Shown here piece by piece: positions 49,412 to 57,628 of a stretch of 64,000 bases of DNA (position 1 is its first letter; every line of letters starts with the position of its first letter). Location of the stretch: positions 92,895,912 through 92,959,911 of the forward strand of contig CM043963.1 in assembly GCA_014529385.2 (NCBI GenBank), written 5' to 3'. The notes beneath the pieces were generated by a model. The model had not been told where the DNA came from. It did not search any database and saw nothing but the letters and a program-made list of their open reading frames with translations. This DNA is from Adiantum capillus-veneris. Its lineage: Eukaryota > Streptophyta > Polypodiopsida > Polypodiales > Pteridaceae. Both the position numbers and the translations under genes were made by a program.

Positions 49412-50338
49412 TTTCAATTGTTGCAGTTTCTATTCATGTGTTCAATTGATTTCTCACTTGGGTGTCCAAGCTTGTTACAGTGGTATCAGAGCTTAGACAA
49501 TTTGTAGAAAGGGGTCAAATCAAAGCGCAATCAAGTAAAGCAAGACCTACCACTTTCTCGTGCAGCTCGCTTTGCTTCTCGGTCCGCCTCTTGTTTAGCC
49601 CTCCTCTCAGCCTTTGTTGTCCTCTCTTTTAAAGGTTTTGAAGGTTCTTCTTTGTCCACTGAAGTAGGAACTTGGCTGGATAAGTCAAAATCACTTTGGC
49701 TTCCATAATTTCATTAAAAGGCAGGTCCAAAACATACCTGTCGGTGGTAATATCTGAGCAGGAGGCTGTGGTGGCAAGCTACTTGCATAAACTCTAGTAA
49801 CAGGAGGCGGTGCTTGTTGATGCTGCTGCTGCTGTTGCTTAAATAAAGAAAACTCACCACCTGTGGAAAATCGACTGGCTGAAGGTGAATCAGCATGGTC
49901 CTCTCGCAAGCTCAAAATCTCAATGCCAGAGCTCATCCTGCTAGCCGAAGGAGAGAGGTCCGGCCCTTCAGAAGAGGGCACGCCAGTATATCTGCCATTG
50001 CTGGCAGGAGACAGAGCAGGAGAATTGCCAAGGACAGAATCTGCTGGGTTGTAGCTGCCTTGCAAGGGTATTTCCACAGATGGCTGTTTGCGAGGAGGGG
50101 GAGAAGGCACAGGGAGAGGCGTCGTTCGGGCGGGAGGATCGGGTAAACGAGGCGTTATGAATACAGGAGAGGGAGAATCCGCATTAGCATTAGGGCTGGA
50201 GTTAGCACCAGCGTTTACTGGCATCGGCACCGCTGAAGAATTCGGGTTAGGGTTTTCAGATTCAGAGCCTGGGGTGACAAAACCTACCTGGCGGACCTTG
50301 GGATCGATAACGAAGCGAGGTCCTCTTCTGCTATCCAT
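31471..50338 (-). CDS. eIF2B subunit delta, seven coding exons, 18.9-kb gene
   Basis: Translation initiation factor eIF2B, the guanine-nucleotide exchange factor for eIF2 in the cytosol; delta is one of the three regulatory (alpha/beta/delta) subunits. Coding exons on the minus strand: 50338-49738, 49658-49551, 33128-32779, 32704-31960, 31837-31741, 31664-31610, 31530-31471 (TGA). They sum to 2016 nt, 671 residues, with consistent phases, and every intron starts GT and ends AG. Residues 1 to about 350 are a disordered Pro/Ser/Gln- and Lys-rich tail opening MDSRRGPR...PKVRQVGF. The IF2B Rossmann-like domain follows: [56 protein letters not shown], then NELGDPDAL and PPTSVPV near the C-terminus. 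An alternative in-frame ATG at 50395 adds 19 residues. Intron 2 is 16.4 kb and full of transposons, yet both flanking exon blocks look intact. Confidence 0.93.
33268..33545. repeat. Two pairs of short direct repeats in intron 2
   Basis: A block ending AAGCAATACACAGTAC occurs at about 33300-33317 and 33360-33376 with similar leaders. A block ending GTTTACTTTAGAAAGGACAG or GTTACTTTAGAAAGGACAG occurs at about 33483-33502 and 33524-33543. Confidence 0.8.
33560..35240. other. Intron 2 stretch with no assigned gene
   Basis: A short plus-strand frame starting [20 protein letters not shown] (ATG at 33859) continues with stops to about 34140 and might be the start of an element gag, but no domain is recognisable. 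The rest has only short frames. Confidence 0.4.
35323..35838 (-). pseudogene. Ty1/copia gag remnant with damaged zinc knuckle
   Basis: Minus-strand 35838-35563 reads like a copia-type gag ([39 protein letters not shown]). Further on (about 35360-35320) a knuckle [14 protein letters not shown] is recognisable, with Leu where the zinc-binding His is expected. Low-complexity Asn/Gly/Arg-like sequence lies between them, with frame changes. No copia pol follows, so this is a truncated fragment. Confidence 0.72.
35938..36049 (+). repeat. Direct repeat, copy 1, possible LTR edge
   Basis: It matches 37629-37740 (CTTCTG(A/T)ACAG, AACCGG, CTAATTGCTAATCCCC, GTACGCAC, GAGAGTTT, GTGAAAAC or ATGAAAAC). 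The copies flank the Ty3 gag remnant at 37082-37588. A second similar word pair (GTTATGCTG(C/G)CGAAAT) occurs at about 36795 and 38043. They may be remains of an LTR pair. Confidence 0.65.
37082..37588 (+). pseudogene. Ty3 gag remnant (plus strand)
   Basis: The capsid-like pattern [19 protein letters not shown], then [18 protein letters not shown] and WIQFRAEFF is typical of the retrotransposon gag domain of Ty3 elements. The frame starts near ATG 37082 and is open to 37588, with an A-tract near 37450 that may hide a slip. It lies inside eIF2B intron 2, antisense to the host gene. Confidence 0.75.
37629..37740 (+). repeat. Direct repeat, copy 2
   Basis: The partner of 35938-36049, 1.69 kb downstream. 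Confidence 0.65.
38482..38610 (+). pseudogene. Second Ty3 gag fragment (plus strand)
   Basis: The plus strand reads [20 protein letters not shown] then [12 protein letters not shown], a gag-domain core with the conserved WW pair. It is only about 40 residues long and lacks a start. It may belong to the same element as the gag at 37.1 kb or to a related one. Confidence 0.6.
38837..38900. repeat. (GA)n microsatellite
   Basis: A perfect GA run of about 32 units. Confidence 0.98.
38950..40264. repeat. Repeat-rich non-coding stretch left of TE3
   Basis: It contains two copies of TGTCACCCATCC...GACGCATCAGA (about 39825 and 39890) and two copies of a block with CCAATAATTCATTTA(G/T)AATTATTTTTC (about 40044 and 40110). 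The high density of short repeats suggests LTR or satellite origin. No coding match. TE3 has inserted at its right edge. Confidence 0.6.
40265..40845 (-). repeat. TE3 3' LTR (581 bp)
   Basis: Runs TGTAACGG...TGTGACA on the plus strand. In element orientation its start carries AAACCCTAATTCTG repeats (telo-box-like) and GACACGTGGC (G-box), and TTTAAATA near 40523-40532 as a possible TATA box. Confidence 0.9.
40769..40819 (-). promoter_or_regulatory. G-box and telo-box-like motifs in TE3 U3
   Basis: CACGTG sits at 40769-40774, with three AAACCCTAA-like words (minus strand) at 40787-40819. The same cluster recurs in the 5' LTR (46893-46980). Such motifs are known plant promoter elements; activity here is inferred. 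Confidence 0.6.
40846..40858 (-). other. TE3 polypurine tract
   Basis: The minus strand reads AAGAGGGGGGTA directly before the 3' LTR, the plus-strand primer of reverse transcription. Confidence 0.8.
41411..41900 (-). pseudogene. TE3 integrase tail and chromodomain
   Basis: The frame 41677-41411 reads SLLKPFKGD, an acidic linker, then the chromodomain: [37 protein letters not shown]. The aromatic positions of a chromodomain (W and Y/F) are kept. The preceding GPF-type integrase part (about 41900-41680) is in another frame, so the fusion is interrupted. Confidence 0.85.
41912..43119 (-). pseudogene. TE3 integrase
   Basis: The HHCC module lies around 42700-42560 ([20 protein letters not shown] then VRSCLVC). 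The core follows (second Asp in [16 protein letters not shown]; Glu in [13 protein letters not shown] near 42190). Frames change at about 42556 and 42379, where a stop occurs. The first catalytic Asp region is near 42470 (AMDFIFDL-like in another frame). The protein would integrate the element but is no longer one frame. Confidence 0.83.
42956..43312 (-). pseudogene. TE3 RNase H
   Basis: Open frame with [20 protein letters not shown] (first Asp), [19 protein letters not shown] (Glu) and [16 protein letters not shown] (second Asp). The domain is near full length and is separated from RT by a stop at about 43346. Confidence 0.85.
43346..44485 (-). CDS. TE3 reverse transcriptase, intact open frame
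   Basis: 379 codons without a stop. It begins in the protease-RT spacer, then carries all RT blocks: [49 protein letters not shown] (motif A Asp), [16 protein letters not shown] (motif B), [16 protein letters not shown] (both active-site Asp, F in place of Y) and the thumb [17 protein letters not shown]. It ends at HILT where a stop precedes RNase H. It is the best-preserved retroelement enzyme in the window. Confidence 0.9.
   Translation of the reverse strand: MMFSWEFSGTTNNTVVDYRARKATLTTEKGRTIVLDIKLKGESVPIVSASAISKLMKFSLFVYSIFMKQLSDEDRTNMSKLDKERKDCLHSHADCFLEGLPGELPPARPEDHTIDLIPGSTPPNRPPYRVSRAQNEMIINQVKDFLKKGLVQPSTSPYCSPVLLVLKKDGSWRMCIDYRALNKITMKNRFPIPRIDDKLDRLQGSSCFSMIDLKSGYHQIRIASGDVYKTTFRTTFGLFEFLIMPFGLTNAPATFNRMLDRIFREYRLFVGTFFDDIIVFSKNEAEHRDHMLQVFQALRDHQLVINTKKSEFFLPEIHFLGHIVLAAGVQMDPTKIETICDWPDLKNVHEVRSFLGLCSYYRRFIRKFAEVASPLHILT
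44532..44780 (-). pseudogene. TE3 aspartic protease
   Basis: [17 protein letters not shown] carries the catalytic box as [17 protein letters not shown] follows and the frame then stops at 44532. The remainder, before the RT frame at 44485, is in a different phase. Confidence 0.8.
44690..46328 (-). pseudogene. TE3 gag, frameshifted, knuckle missing its first Cys
   Basis: Starts at ATG 46328 ([19 protein letters not shown]). A stop at about 46215 and a frame slip at an A-tract near 46110 follow. The frame 46215-45496 carries a Lys- and Ser-rich linker, then [11 protein letters not shown] and the capsid core ([31 protein letters not shown]) at about 45540-45420. The knuckle [14 protein letters not shown] near 44945 has Arg where the first Cys is expected, so it would bind zinc poorly. 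Confidence 0.82.
46387..46398 (-). other. TE3 primer-binding site (initiator Met-tRNA)
   Basis: TGGTATCAGAGC on the minus strand, 1 base from the LTR edge. It is a full 12-base match to the usual plant iMet primer site. Confidence 0.9.
46400..47004 (-). repeat. TE3 5' LTR (605 bp)
   Basis: It aligns with 40265-40845 over its whole length. The inner TG has become TA. It has extra TAGGGTTT words compared with the 3' copy. Confidence 0.9.
47005..48709. other. Intron 2 stretch between TE3 and TE5, no gene recognised
   Basis: It contains a short tandem duplication (GAAGAGTATGCAACAGCTATG twice, 47147-47190), an (AT)n tract near 47669, and several GGAACGGGGAAC/GGGAACGGGGAAC words between 48100 and 48230. 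Only short frames on either strand. Confidence 0.55.
48710..49479 (+). repeat. TE5: LTR (770 bp), copia-like
   Basis: Starts TGTAAGGACC and ends TTGTTACA, with terminal TGTAA/TTACA inverted repeats, directly followed by an iMet primer site. It contains a compound (CT)n(GT)n(AT)n microsatellite at 49283-49408. The rest of the element is missing: exon 2 of the eIF2B gene starts 72 bp further on. Confidence 0.78.
49283..49408. repeat. Compound (CT)n(GT)n(AT)n microsatellite
   Basis: About 34 CT units, 7 GT units, then an AT-rich run, inside the TE5 LTR. Confidence 0.97.
49481..49492 (+). other. TE5 primer-binding site (initiator Met-tRNA)
   Basis: TGGTATCAGAGC, 1 base after the LTR end. It lies 58 bp from the exon 2 splice donor of the oppositely oriented eIF2B gene. 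Confidence 0.88.
49551..50338 (-). CDS. eIF2B delta, exons 1-2 (disordered N-terminal half)
   Basis: Exon 1 (50338-49738) encodes about 200 residues rich in Pro, Ser and Asn with a Gln run (about 49815-49840). Exon 2 (49658-49551) follows after a 79-bp intron and encodes the basic helix [20 protein letters not shown], a block conserved before the folded domain in this subunit. The splice choice at 49659 (CTTCAG) is the one that keeps the frame into exon 2. The donor of exon 2 (GTAGGT at 49550) opens the 16.4-kb intron. Only this 5' block lies right of the transposon cluster. Confidence 0.9.
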
Positions 50339-50478
50339 GGCGCCCTCGCCTTCGTCTCCTGCAGCAAGCTCAATCCTCACATCCAAGCCTGGCATTCACA
50401 CCCCTGCCTGCCTCGGCAAGACGTTGCTTAGCCAAAAAGTGGAAAATTTGGACTCTGCAAAAGTTGCCATCTAAATTG

Positions 50479-50514
<36 letters not shown>

Positions 50515-51060
50515 GAGCAGGAGGAGGAGGAAGAGAAATTTTACAGTCGTAGGAACAATTTCAAGAGAAGAGGGAGATGAGGGACGAGGGAGATTTAACT
50601 CTTGTCGAGAGAGGGAGAAAAGGAAAAGAAGGAGAGTTTAATGTCATGGGAACAATCCCAAGAGACTTCAACGATCTATTTCACGAGTCTTGAACTCAAG
50701 ACATGAGACAAAGAGAAAGATAAATATAGAAAAAGGGGAAAGAAAGATTCATCAACATTTTATACACGCCAAAGTAAACTAGCTATAAGAGAAAACCGTT
50801 TGCAAAGTGTAATTGTCAACATGGTGTCTTATTATGAAATCAACAAAAAAAGAGCCTTTCCTATGACATAGTTGTGCCATATAAAAATGGTGCGGTGTAG
50901 TGATTTGGCATATGCATAATGTGAAACTAAAAAATTTACCTCACTCTTAATGCTTTTGTTATGTGGGACCAAGTGTCATAATGTACATAGTGTGATATAT
51001 GCAAAAACGAATGCCACGGTTGCAATTGTGTACATACCTTGTTGAGCAAGCGAGGCCCTA
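50339..51060 (-). promoter_or_regulatory. 5' leader and upstream region of eIF2B delta
   Basis: The stretch upstream of the start codon has an in-frame ATG at 50395, a (CT)15 run in transcript sense (50481-50511) and purine-rich tracts to about 50640 on the plus strand. CT-rich leaders are common in plant housekeeping genes; the transcription start and any TATA box could not be fixed. Confidence 0.5.
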
Positions 51061-51890
51061 GACGCGGCACTTATGCGTGTTTTATCACATTAAAACGTGC
51101 TTGATTTGCTTTAGAATTGTGAAATATCAAGTGTTTCGAAATGGCACGCTCGTTTTGCTTAGTAAGTTCAATGGAGGCGATCTCGACCAAAAAGAGTGTC
51201 CGAAGTGCTTGCCAATTGGGAAAATAAGGTTCAACATGAAATTTGAGCCTCATGGGATTTTTCCACAAATTTAGGGATTTTTCCCAACTCGTTTGGGCGT
51301 TTTAGGGACAAAAAGGGGTATTTTTGGGCTAAAAATGGCCATATATGGTTAAGAATAGCCTAAAGTAGCAAAAAATAGCTCAAATGGCACATCATTGAGG
51401 GTGGCCTCCTCGCTCAAGTTGAGTATGAAGCCAAGAATGAGCTCTTTTGGACATCTAACAAAGAAGATACAACAGTTCCAAGTGAGGGTTAGTGCAGTCT
51501 CCTGTTGTTCCCGCAGCATGTTCAAGGCTGTGAGGCCACCAATTAGGGTTTCCCCTTTTGAAATAATCACTTGGGCTTGTCTAATGAAGTTTTGAAGCTT
51601 CCATGAAATGGCCACGACAAAGAATTGAAACGTTGATTTAGGGGTTTTATCAAGGCGAAAGAGCACTACATCTGTACAATTAGGAGCGAGGCTAAACTAA
51701 ATCTTCACACACACAAGAGTTTTGAGTTGATCTTGCTTCTTTTTCAAAGTAAACCTTTCATGGCTGGGGTTTTGATCTTTTTGAGTGTGTCTTTAGCTTT
51801 AAAGGTTCTAGGACTCACTTGATTTTGCTACGAACTCTCACAGTTAGAGGCTTGGTGCTTTCTTAGCCGCATTCACACTTCTTGACACAT
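51061..51890 (+). repeat. Probable LTR region upstream of the TE7 gag
   Basis: Non-coding, ends TTGACACA just before TTTTGGTGAACCCGGC, which has the form of a primer site (TGGTGAACCCGGC), about 80 bp before the gag ATG. The left limit is not seen. Confidence 0.45.
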
Positions 51891-51969
51891 TTTTGGTGAA
51901 CCCGGCATGAAGTAGGCTAGGGTGAGGGTCAAAAGCTTCATTGAAGGTCTCCATATAAAGCTTTGAATC

Positions 51970-52490
51970 TATGGAGCAACAAGAGCAACAGGGAATGCGG
52001 TTTGATCCCGTCACAATGCAAATGTTTCAAGCCTTTGCTGTGTTTATGCAACAGTAGCAAGCTACTCAAAGAAGGGAGCTTTTGTCAACCAAAGCACTTC
52101 AATCATTGGTGAAGAAAATGGACCAATTTGATGGTAAATATGTAACAAAGTATCTTTGTGGATATGTAAAGGAAATGGAGCTACATCGAGCGCCTGAAGC
52201 AGAGATGGTAAAAAATTTTGAGCTAGATATGGTTCCTGAGATCAGAGAACATGTAATGGGAATCCGTAATGAACATGGGGGAACTTGGGATTCAAGAGAA
52301 GTTTGAATTACTACTTGAGGACAAACATGTTGACCAGGGCCTAAAGGCTGATTGGAATGAGGTCAAAGATGCAATATCACTGTTAGCTAAGCAACGACGA
52401 CAAAGAGACAAGATGATAGTCAATTCTATAATGATGGTGTGGGAGTCCCTTTGCTACATGCCACTATACTTTTTCCACATCTTCTTTCTC
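51970..52490 (+). pseudogene. TE7: Ty3 gag N-terminal fragment
   Basis: ATG 51970 gives MEQQEQQGMRFDPVTMQMFQ, then a stop. It continues at 52082 with KMDQFDGKYVTKYLCGYVKE, EMVKNFELDMVPEIREHV. After a frame change at about 52300, FELLLEDKHVDQGLKADWNE follows. This order (DQFDG...YL, PEIREHV, LEDKH) matches the gag of Tat-like Ty3 elements. No pol follows on this strand. Confidence 0.65.
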
Positions 52491-55183
52491 TACTAGGTGT
52501 GCCACGACATGTTACACGGGTACCAAGAGGAGTTCTTTGAATTAATCACATAGATTCATTGCAATATCTTTCATTCCAAAACAAAACTTTTGCTTTGTCC
52601 TTGGAACTCTCACTCCCATCTCCAATCCTAGATTCCTCCCTGAAATTGATCTTCCTTGAGCTTTCACAGAATGTACAATCTTGTGGTTTTTGCATTGTAC
52701 TCTGGTCTATGTGTGGAGCAGTCCTCAACATCAATCAAAATCAATGGCCCTCGCTTCTGTTGGAACGGTTTTTTAGTCTCCTTGAAGAGGTACGCGAGCT
52801 CTATACATGGGTGCTTCTGCTGATGTAGCCTCATTGACTACTGTTATCACTTATGTAGGACTAAGTCTAAGTCTCTCCTTGAGCCTCTCTAAGAAAGGAC
52901 CCTTTCCAATATGTTTATCTTGAAAGTAAGAAATTGCCTTTGTGCTTTGTAGTATTGCATTAGCCATGTACACAAGGAGATTTTTCTCTCGAATCCCTTA
53001 CGTGGCAAGCCAATCACATGATTACTCTCCTCTCCATTCTTATCATGATGCTCCCTCAATGTGCAATATGCAACTCCCATCAACTCAACCAAGAGTCCAT
53101 TGCAGGGATATTGTTATCCATACAATGCCCATTGTGCCACCATGGTCAAAGAATATGATCCTTTGATTTTTTAGCCTCTCTAGGAGGGGGCTAAACACCA
53201 CTTCTCACACAATTTCTTGTTTCTTGAGATGATGACACAATGTAATTTTTTGTATGTTTCATTGTTATTTGTTTCCAATAAAAAAGACAAGATTACTCTT
53301 GACCGCGTAGAACATTATCTTTCCCACCATTGAGACTGCATTCCAATTGACTTGTGCATTGTTGGCCATAAATTTGTGGAAATTTTATCTCACATACATG
53401 CCCCTCCATAACTTGATTGATGCACTCCCAAAAAAATATTTGGGCCTCCATATCCTTCTCTTTCATCTCCCAAGTTGCAAGAGTTGAGGAGATCTTGCAT
53501 GCTGTAACAAGATAAATGCACATTAGTATATATTTACGATATGCCAAGCTTAAAAAATATGTTGGTAAAAATCATAAGCATGGCATGCCATTGTCGCCCA
53601 ATCCGCCACACGGTGAGCACCCATGCATATCAATGATCCCCATGTTCTAGTGGGTCTCATTCGATTGACCACAATGCACTAATCTCCTTCCACCCCTTGC
53701 CTTGGAAATCTATTCTTGTGAAGAAATTCATAACTACAATCCCTTTTTAATCGCGTTAGGGAATCTACACCAAAGCTCTCCTTTGTTGGGCCCCTGCTTG
53801 TTGTTGCTAGAGAACTACAAACCGTGCAATATAGGTCAATATTTTTGAAATAATATGCATATACAAGAGTGCAAGCAATCATTCTCACTAGTTGTTCTCC
53901 ACTAGGGGGCCCATTGCTTCAACAACGTTCAGAAATCCTTACTCGTTGATGGAGCAAAAGGCACTGTGTGCACACTCACACACCTTGACACCTTAGCACA
54001 ACACAAGGAATTCACTTAATTTCCTCATCTCACACACCACCACTAAAGAGCCCAGTGAAAATCCTCCCCCCAAACCCAATCCGAGCTCCAAATGCCTCGA
54101 CTTACAAGCCCTTGCCCGCCCACAGACTCTAAAAGGTGAGTCGAGTTGATCAAGGCTCAAAATCACACTCGATGGCAACCAAAAGATACAAGAAAAATCA
54201 TTAAAAAACTCAAAAAATCCAGCCACAAAAAGGCCTCTCTCAAACCATTGCAACACCTTCACCAAAATTCACTCTATTGGACTCTTTGGTGTAGCCTCAA
54301 CCCTAATGGCACTGTAGAGGGTCACAAAGTCTTGTAAAAAGCCGCACCTTCTTCTCTCAATTTCTTGCACACACACATCCATGGAGACCTCAAAACTTCC
54401 ATAGACTCTCCCAAGTGCAAAGCGAAGAGAATATACTCTCATTCACTCCTCCACACACTCGAAAAAAGGATGCAAACAAGACGAGACGGCATGGGACCAC
54501 CTGTAGTAACCCTACTTCCTCCTTCACACATAGAGGTGAAAGTGCTGATAATGAACTCCCCAAGCACTCCTCAATCCTGGAAACTCACAGAACCGTGAGT
54601 GATGCAACAAAAATCCCCCTTTTCACACCATTTTTGATAATTTTTTGACCTTTTTAGGGCTAGTTTTGGCCTTTCGACGGGCATTTTTCGTGGGAAAGTT
54701 CCAAACGGACTCCAAAGTCCACCAAATTTTGCAGGTTTTATCCTTGAAACCCAACTCAATGGCCACATATCCACATTCTATTTTTGACCATTTTCAAGGT
54801 GGTTCGCGCATCAGTGCAATTGGGTGCTACAAATAGACAGTTACCGCATGTGTCAAACTTCCCGGGCAGGATGAGAGTGCCCACACTTTCCACTTGCATT
54901 ATTTATAGCTCAAAAGCATACGTAGAGCCAAAAGAAACCACTTGGCACCACATCTAAGGCTTCAACACTGTGTCTAGCATGTACGTGTACTTGACTATCG
55001 GCACATACCGTGACTATTTGCCATATATACATTGTCCACCATATTTTAAACCTAGTATCACATTGGAAAAGCTTCCAAATGCATGAATTCACATTTATTT
55101 TCACATAAATCCGTTCATATACACACTTCTTTGTACATGCCAAAAGTTGTATATCATTCATTGCCCACCCTCTAGGTCGAGCA
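52491..55183. other. Stretch with no recognised gene
   Basis: Only short frames. The block 54600-54840 (plus) resembles LTR sequence in composition (T-rich, repeated CCAAA words) and could be the 3' LTR of TE6, but no partner copy was found. Confidence 0.5.
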
Positions 55184-56310
55184 TTAATGCTCAACCAAGA
55201 GACTATTTGCATCTAGAACCACATCCCTTGCAAAGTATTTCTTCAATCTATAACCATTTATTTTGTAGTGCAAAGGTTCACCAGAAAGTTTTTCCAACTC
55301 ATAACCTTCTTTTGAAAAGTGACATTCAAGCAAGAGTCACACTTCATTTACAAGGTTTCCCTTTTTTATTCCTTTCTCTGATAGGCTCTTATTCATTTTC
55401 TCCATCCTTGTCTCCGCCTGTTGAAGATAATGATCATTGGCTTTCTCTCTATTCATTTGCAGCAACTCTACAATAAAATTTATTTATTGTGTTTTGTCTT
55501 TATGCTCACCTTGCATTCTACACAACAACTTCAATGCATCTAATTGCACTTGTATAGGCATGAGAGATTCTTTTTTGTAAACAAGCTCATACGATGTAAA
55601 CTGCATAGAAACTCTATAAACAGTTCTATAAGCCCATCAAACACTTTTCCAAGTCTAGGTCCCACTCTTTCGGATGCTCTCTAGCATACTTTGACAACAT
55701 CCTTACAATTTGACCATTGCAATTTTCAACCAGTCCATTGCATTGTGGGTAGTAAGGAGAAGAATACCTATGCTAAATTTTCAGTTTCTCCATGAGAGCA
55801 CCAACAAGTTTTCCTATAAACCCTTCATCCGCGATAAAAAATGATAACCATAGGAGCTCCAAACCTGCAACACACTTGTTCATACAAAAAAGAGGCCACT
55901 CTTCCTGCTGTTACATCGTTTATAGCTCTCGCTTCCACCCTGTTTTTCAAATAGTCGACAGCCACAAGGACATACTTTTTGCCATTATTGGTCCTTGGCA
56001 TTAGACCTACAACATCCACTCCCCACTTTGCAAATGCATAAAAAGACATTATAGCTTGTTGAGGCTCATACAAAAGCTTTCGATTTGCAAACACTTGGCA
56101 GTCATGGCATGACTTGCACAAAAAATAAGCATCTCTCATCATGGAGGGCCAACAATAACACGCTCTTAGAATATTAAATACAACTTGGTCCTTGTCTTGA
56201 TGACATGTTTCCTCATGGTAGTGCTTCAAAATCAAACCTATTTCTTCTTTGTATGAAACTTTTCTTACAATGCTATCTCTACCATAAAACATTAGATCCT
56301 CACCTGCCAA
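55184..56310 (-). pseudogene. TE6 integrase
   Basis: The HHCC module reads HYHEETCHQDKDQVV and CKSCHDCQVF. The core has KWGVDVVGLMPRTNNGKKYV (first Asp) and RFGAPMVIIFYRG, where the expected Asp of the second catalytic site is replaced (FYRG). YYPQCNGLVENCNG carries the Glu near 55735. The frame breaks at 55825, and the C-terminus INGYRLKKYF ends at TAA 55184-55186. The tail matches Tat-like integrases and lacks a chromodomain. Confidence 0.82.
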
Positions 56311-56349
56311 TGTGTAGTTTCTTGCTTTTGTAACTATCTCTTATGATAA

Positions 56350-56833
56350 ATCTTTAACATGCCCTCTGGACATTGGCCTTTACCAAGAAATATTTCCACA
56401 TATGGAGTGTCTCCCTTCCTGCATACAAGGCCTCTTTGACCTTTAATGAAGCTACCAAAGTATCCAACTTGTCCCTAGCCAACTCATCAGCTTCTTGATT
56501 CTGCTCACGAAGAACATGCTTAAAATTTATATACTCAAACTCATGAAAAATCTTATTGATGCCATAAAACCATTTCTTTAAATTGTCTTTCTTAACATTC
56601 CACAAACCAAGTAGTTGATTCATGACTAGTAATGTGTCCGCTTTCACAATGGCTCTTCCCAATCCAAACTCAACACACTACTTCACTATAAGGAAAAGAG
56701 TGAGGCACTCAGCCTCATTGTTGCTTTCAACTTCATCAAGATCTTAAGCTCTAGAAAATATTACATTGCCTTTTGGATTCTTGATGATCACCCCACCACT
56801 TGCCTTTTGAAGAACTTTCATGTATGGACTATT
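56350..56833 (-). pseudogene. TE6 second RNase H, distal part
   Basis: Reads VLQKASGGVIIKNPKGNVIF, then ESNNEAECLTLFLI (Glu), IVKADTLLVMNQLLGLWNVK (Asp) and HVLREQNQEADELA (last Asp), with stops near 56742 and 56680. The start of the domain (FDG) is on the other side of the short-LTR insertion, at about 58748. Layout and motifs fit the archaeal-like RNase H acquired by Tat elements. Confidence 0.75.
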
Positions 56834-57036
56834 TGCTGGGATCAACCCAACTTGGGTGATCATGAGGTGCGAACAAGTTGTAAGAGCCTTTAAAAAGGCA
56901 CAAAACTTAATTTGATAGTCCTCCTTTTTGTGCTTATTCTCACTCACCTTATCTCTTATCCTCTCCTCTCTTGCCTGCTCTTACACACACTCGATAGTCA
57001 TTCCATCCGTGACTCGGTACGCTTCCATGCTCAACA
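56834..57036 (+). repeat. TE9 left LTR
   Basis: 203 bp, near-identical to 58542-58745 (shared words GATCATGAGGTGCGAACAAG, GCCTTTAAAAAGGCACAAAA, TCTTATCCTCTCCTCTCTTG). It contains TTTAAAAAG, a possible core promoter. Confidence 0.9.
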
Positions 57037-57038
57037 GG

Positions 57039-57050
57039 TGGTATCAGAGC
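57039..57050 (+). other. TE9 primer-binding site (initiator Met-tRNA)
   Basis: TGGTATCAGAGC, 2 bases after the left LTR. Confidence 0.88.
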
Positions 57051-57286
57051 ACGCACCACATCCAAGGCTTTGCCCACCACTAATGTCAAATTTTGTAGTG
57101 GCAACTCAATCGTCAGAGCCACAAATGTCTTGTCAGAGAAAGTTACAATATTGGTACCCAAACCAAGAAAATGTCCACCCTTCACCATGGTGTATCCCAT
57201 TGCACTCATAGGCTGCAACATGTACTAAGCACCAGCATAGCTAGCGTAGCTAGTAGGGAAATTTTACAAACGGCGAGGTGTGAGAC

Positions 57287-57290
<4 letters not shown>

Positions 57291-57378
<88 letters not shown>
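57291..57378. repeat. (CT)n(CA)n microsatellite in TE9
   Basis: About 27 CT units and 17 CA units joined directly. Confidence 0.97.
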
Positions 57379-57382
<4 letters not shown>

Positions 57383-57628
57383 GAGATCCGAGTAGAGCTT
57401 GTGGAGATTGGAGCTTGGTTGTGGGAATTTTAAGAGTGCAAAGATAATGTTTTGAAGCATCTCGATAGAGTTGCCACCTTGCACTGCAAGAAGGCGCGCT
57501 CAGCCCGACTGAGAGCCCCAAGAAAGGGGCGGTGGTGGTACGTATTGTAGACGACTGTTAAACAAGCTCACAAGACATGGACAATGTCTCCTTCTTGAGG
57601 TTCAAAGGGGAAGGCCACAGGTTGGGTA

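Larger units (their letters stand above)
33129..49550 (-). other. Intron 2 of eIF2B delta, 16,422 bp, transposon-filled
   Basis: It is bounded by GTAGGT (49550) and TTGGCAG (33129). From left to right it holds short direct repeats (33.27-33.55 kb), an unassigned stretch (33.56-35.2 kb), a copia gag remnant (minus), Ty3 gag remnants with a direct repeat pair (plus), tandem-repeat-rich sequence (38.6-40.26 kb), the complete chromovirus TE3 (minus), a stretch with minisatellite-like GGAACGGGGAAC words, and the TE5 LTR. The host gene and TE3 are both read on the minus strand, so TE3 transcripts and the pre-mRNA share a sense. Confidence 0.88.

Noticed and set aside
49481-49492. tRNA-like sequence at TGGTATCAGAGC sites (also 46387, 57039)
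   Set aside because: These 12-base words are primer-binding sites next to LTRs; no cloverleaf can be formed around them.
49112-49507. Open frames of poly-Leu/Ser in 49.1-49.5 kb
   Set aside because: Pure artefact of the (CT)n(GT)n(AT)n microsatellite in the TE5 LTR.
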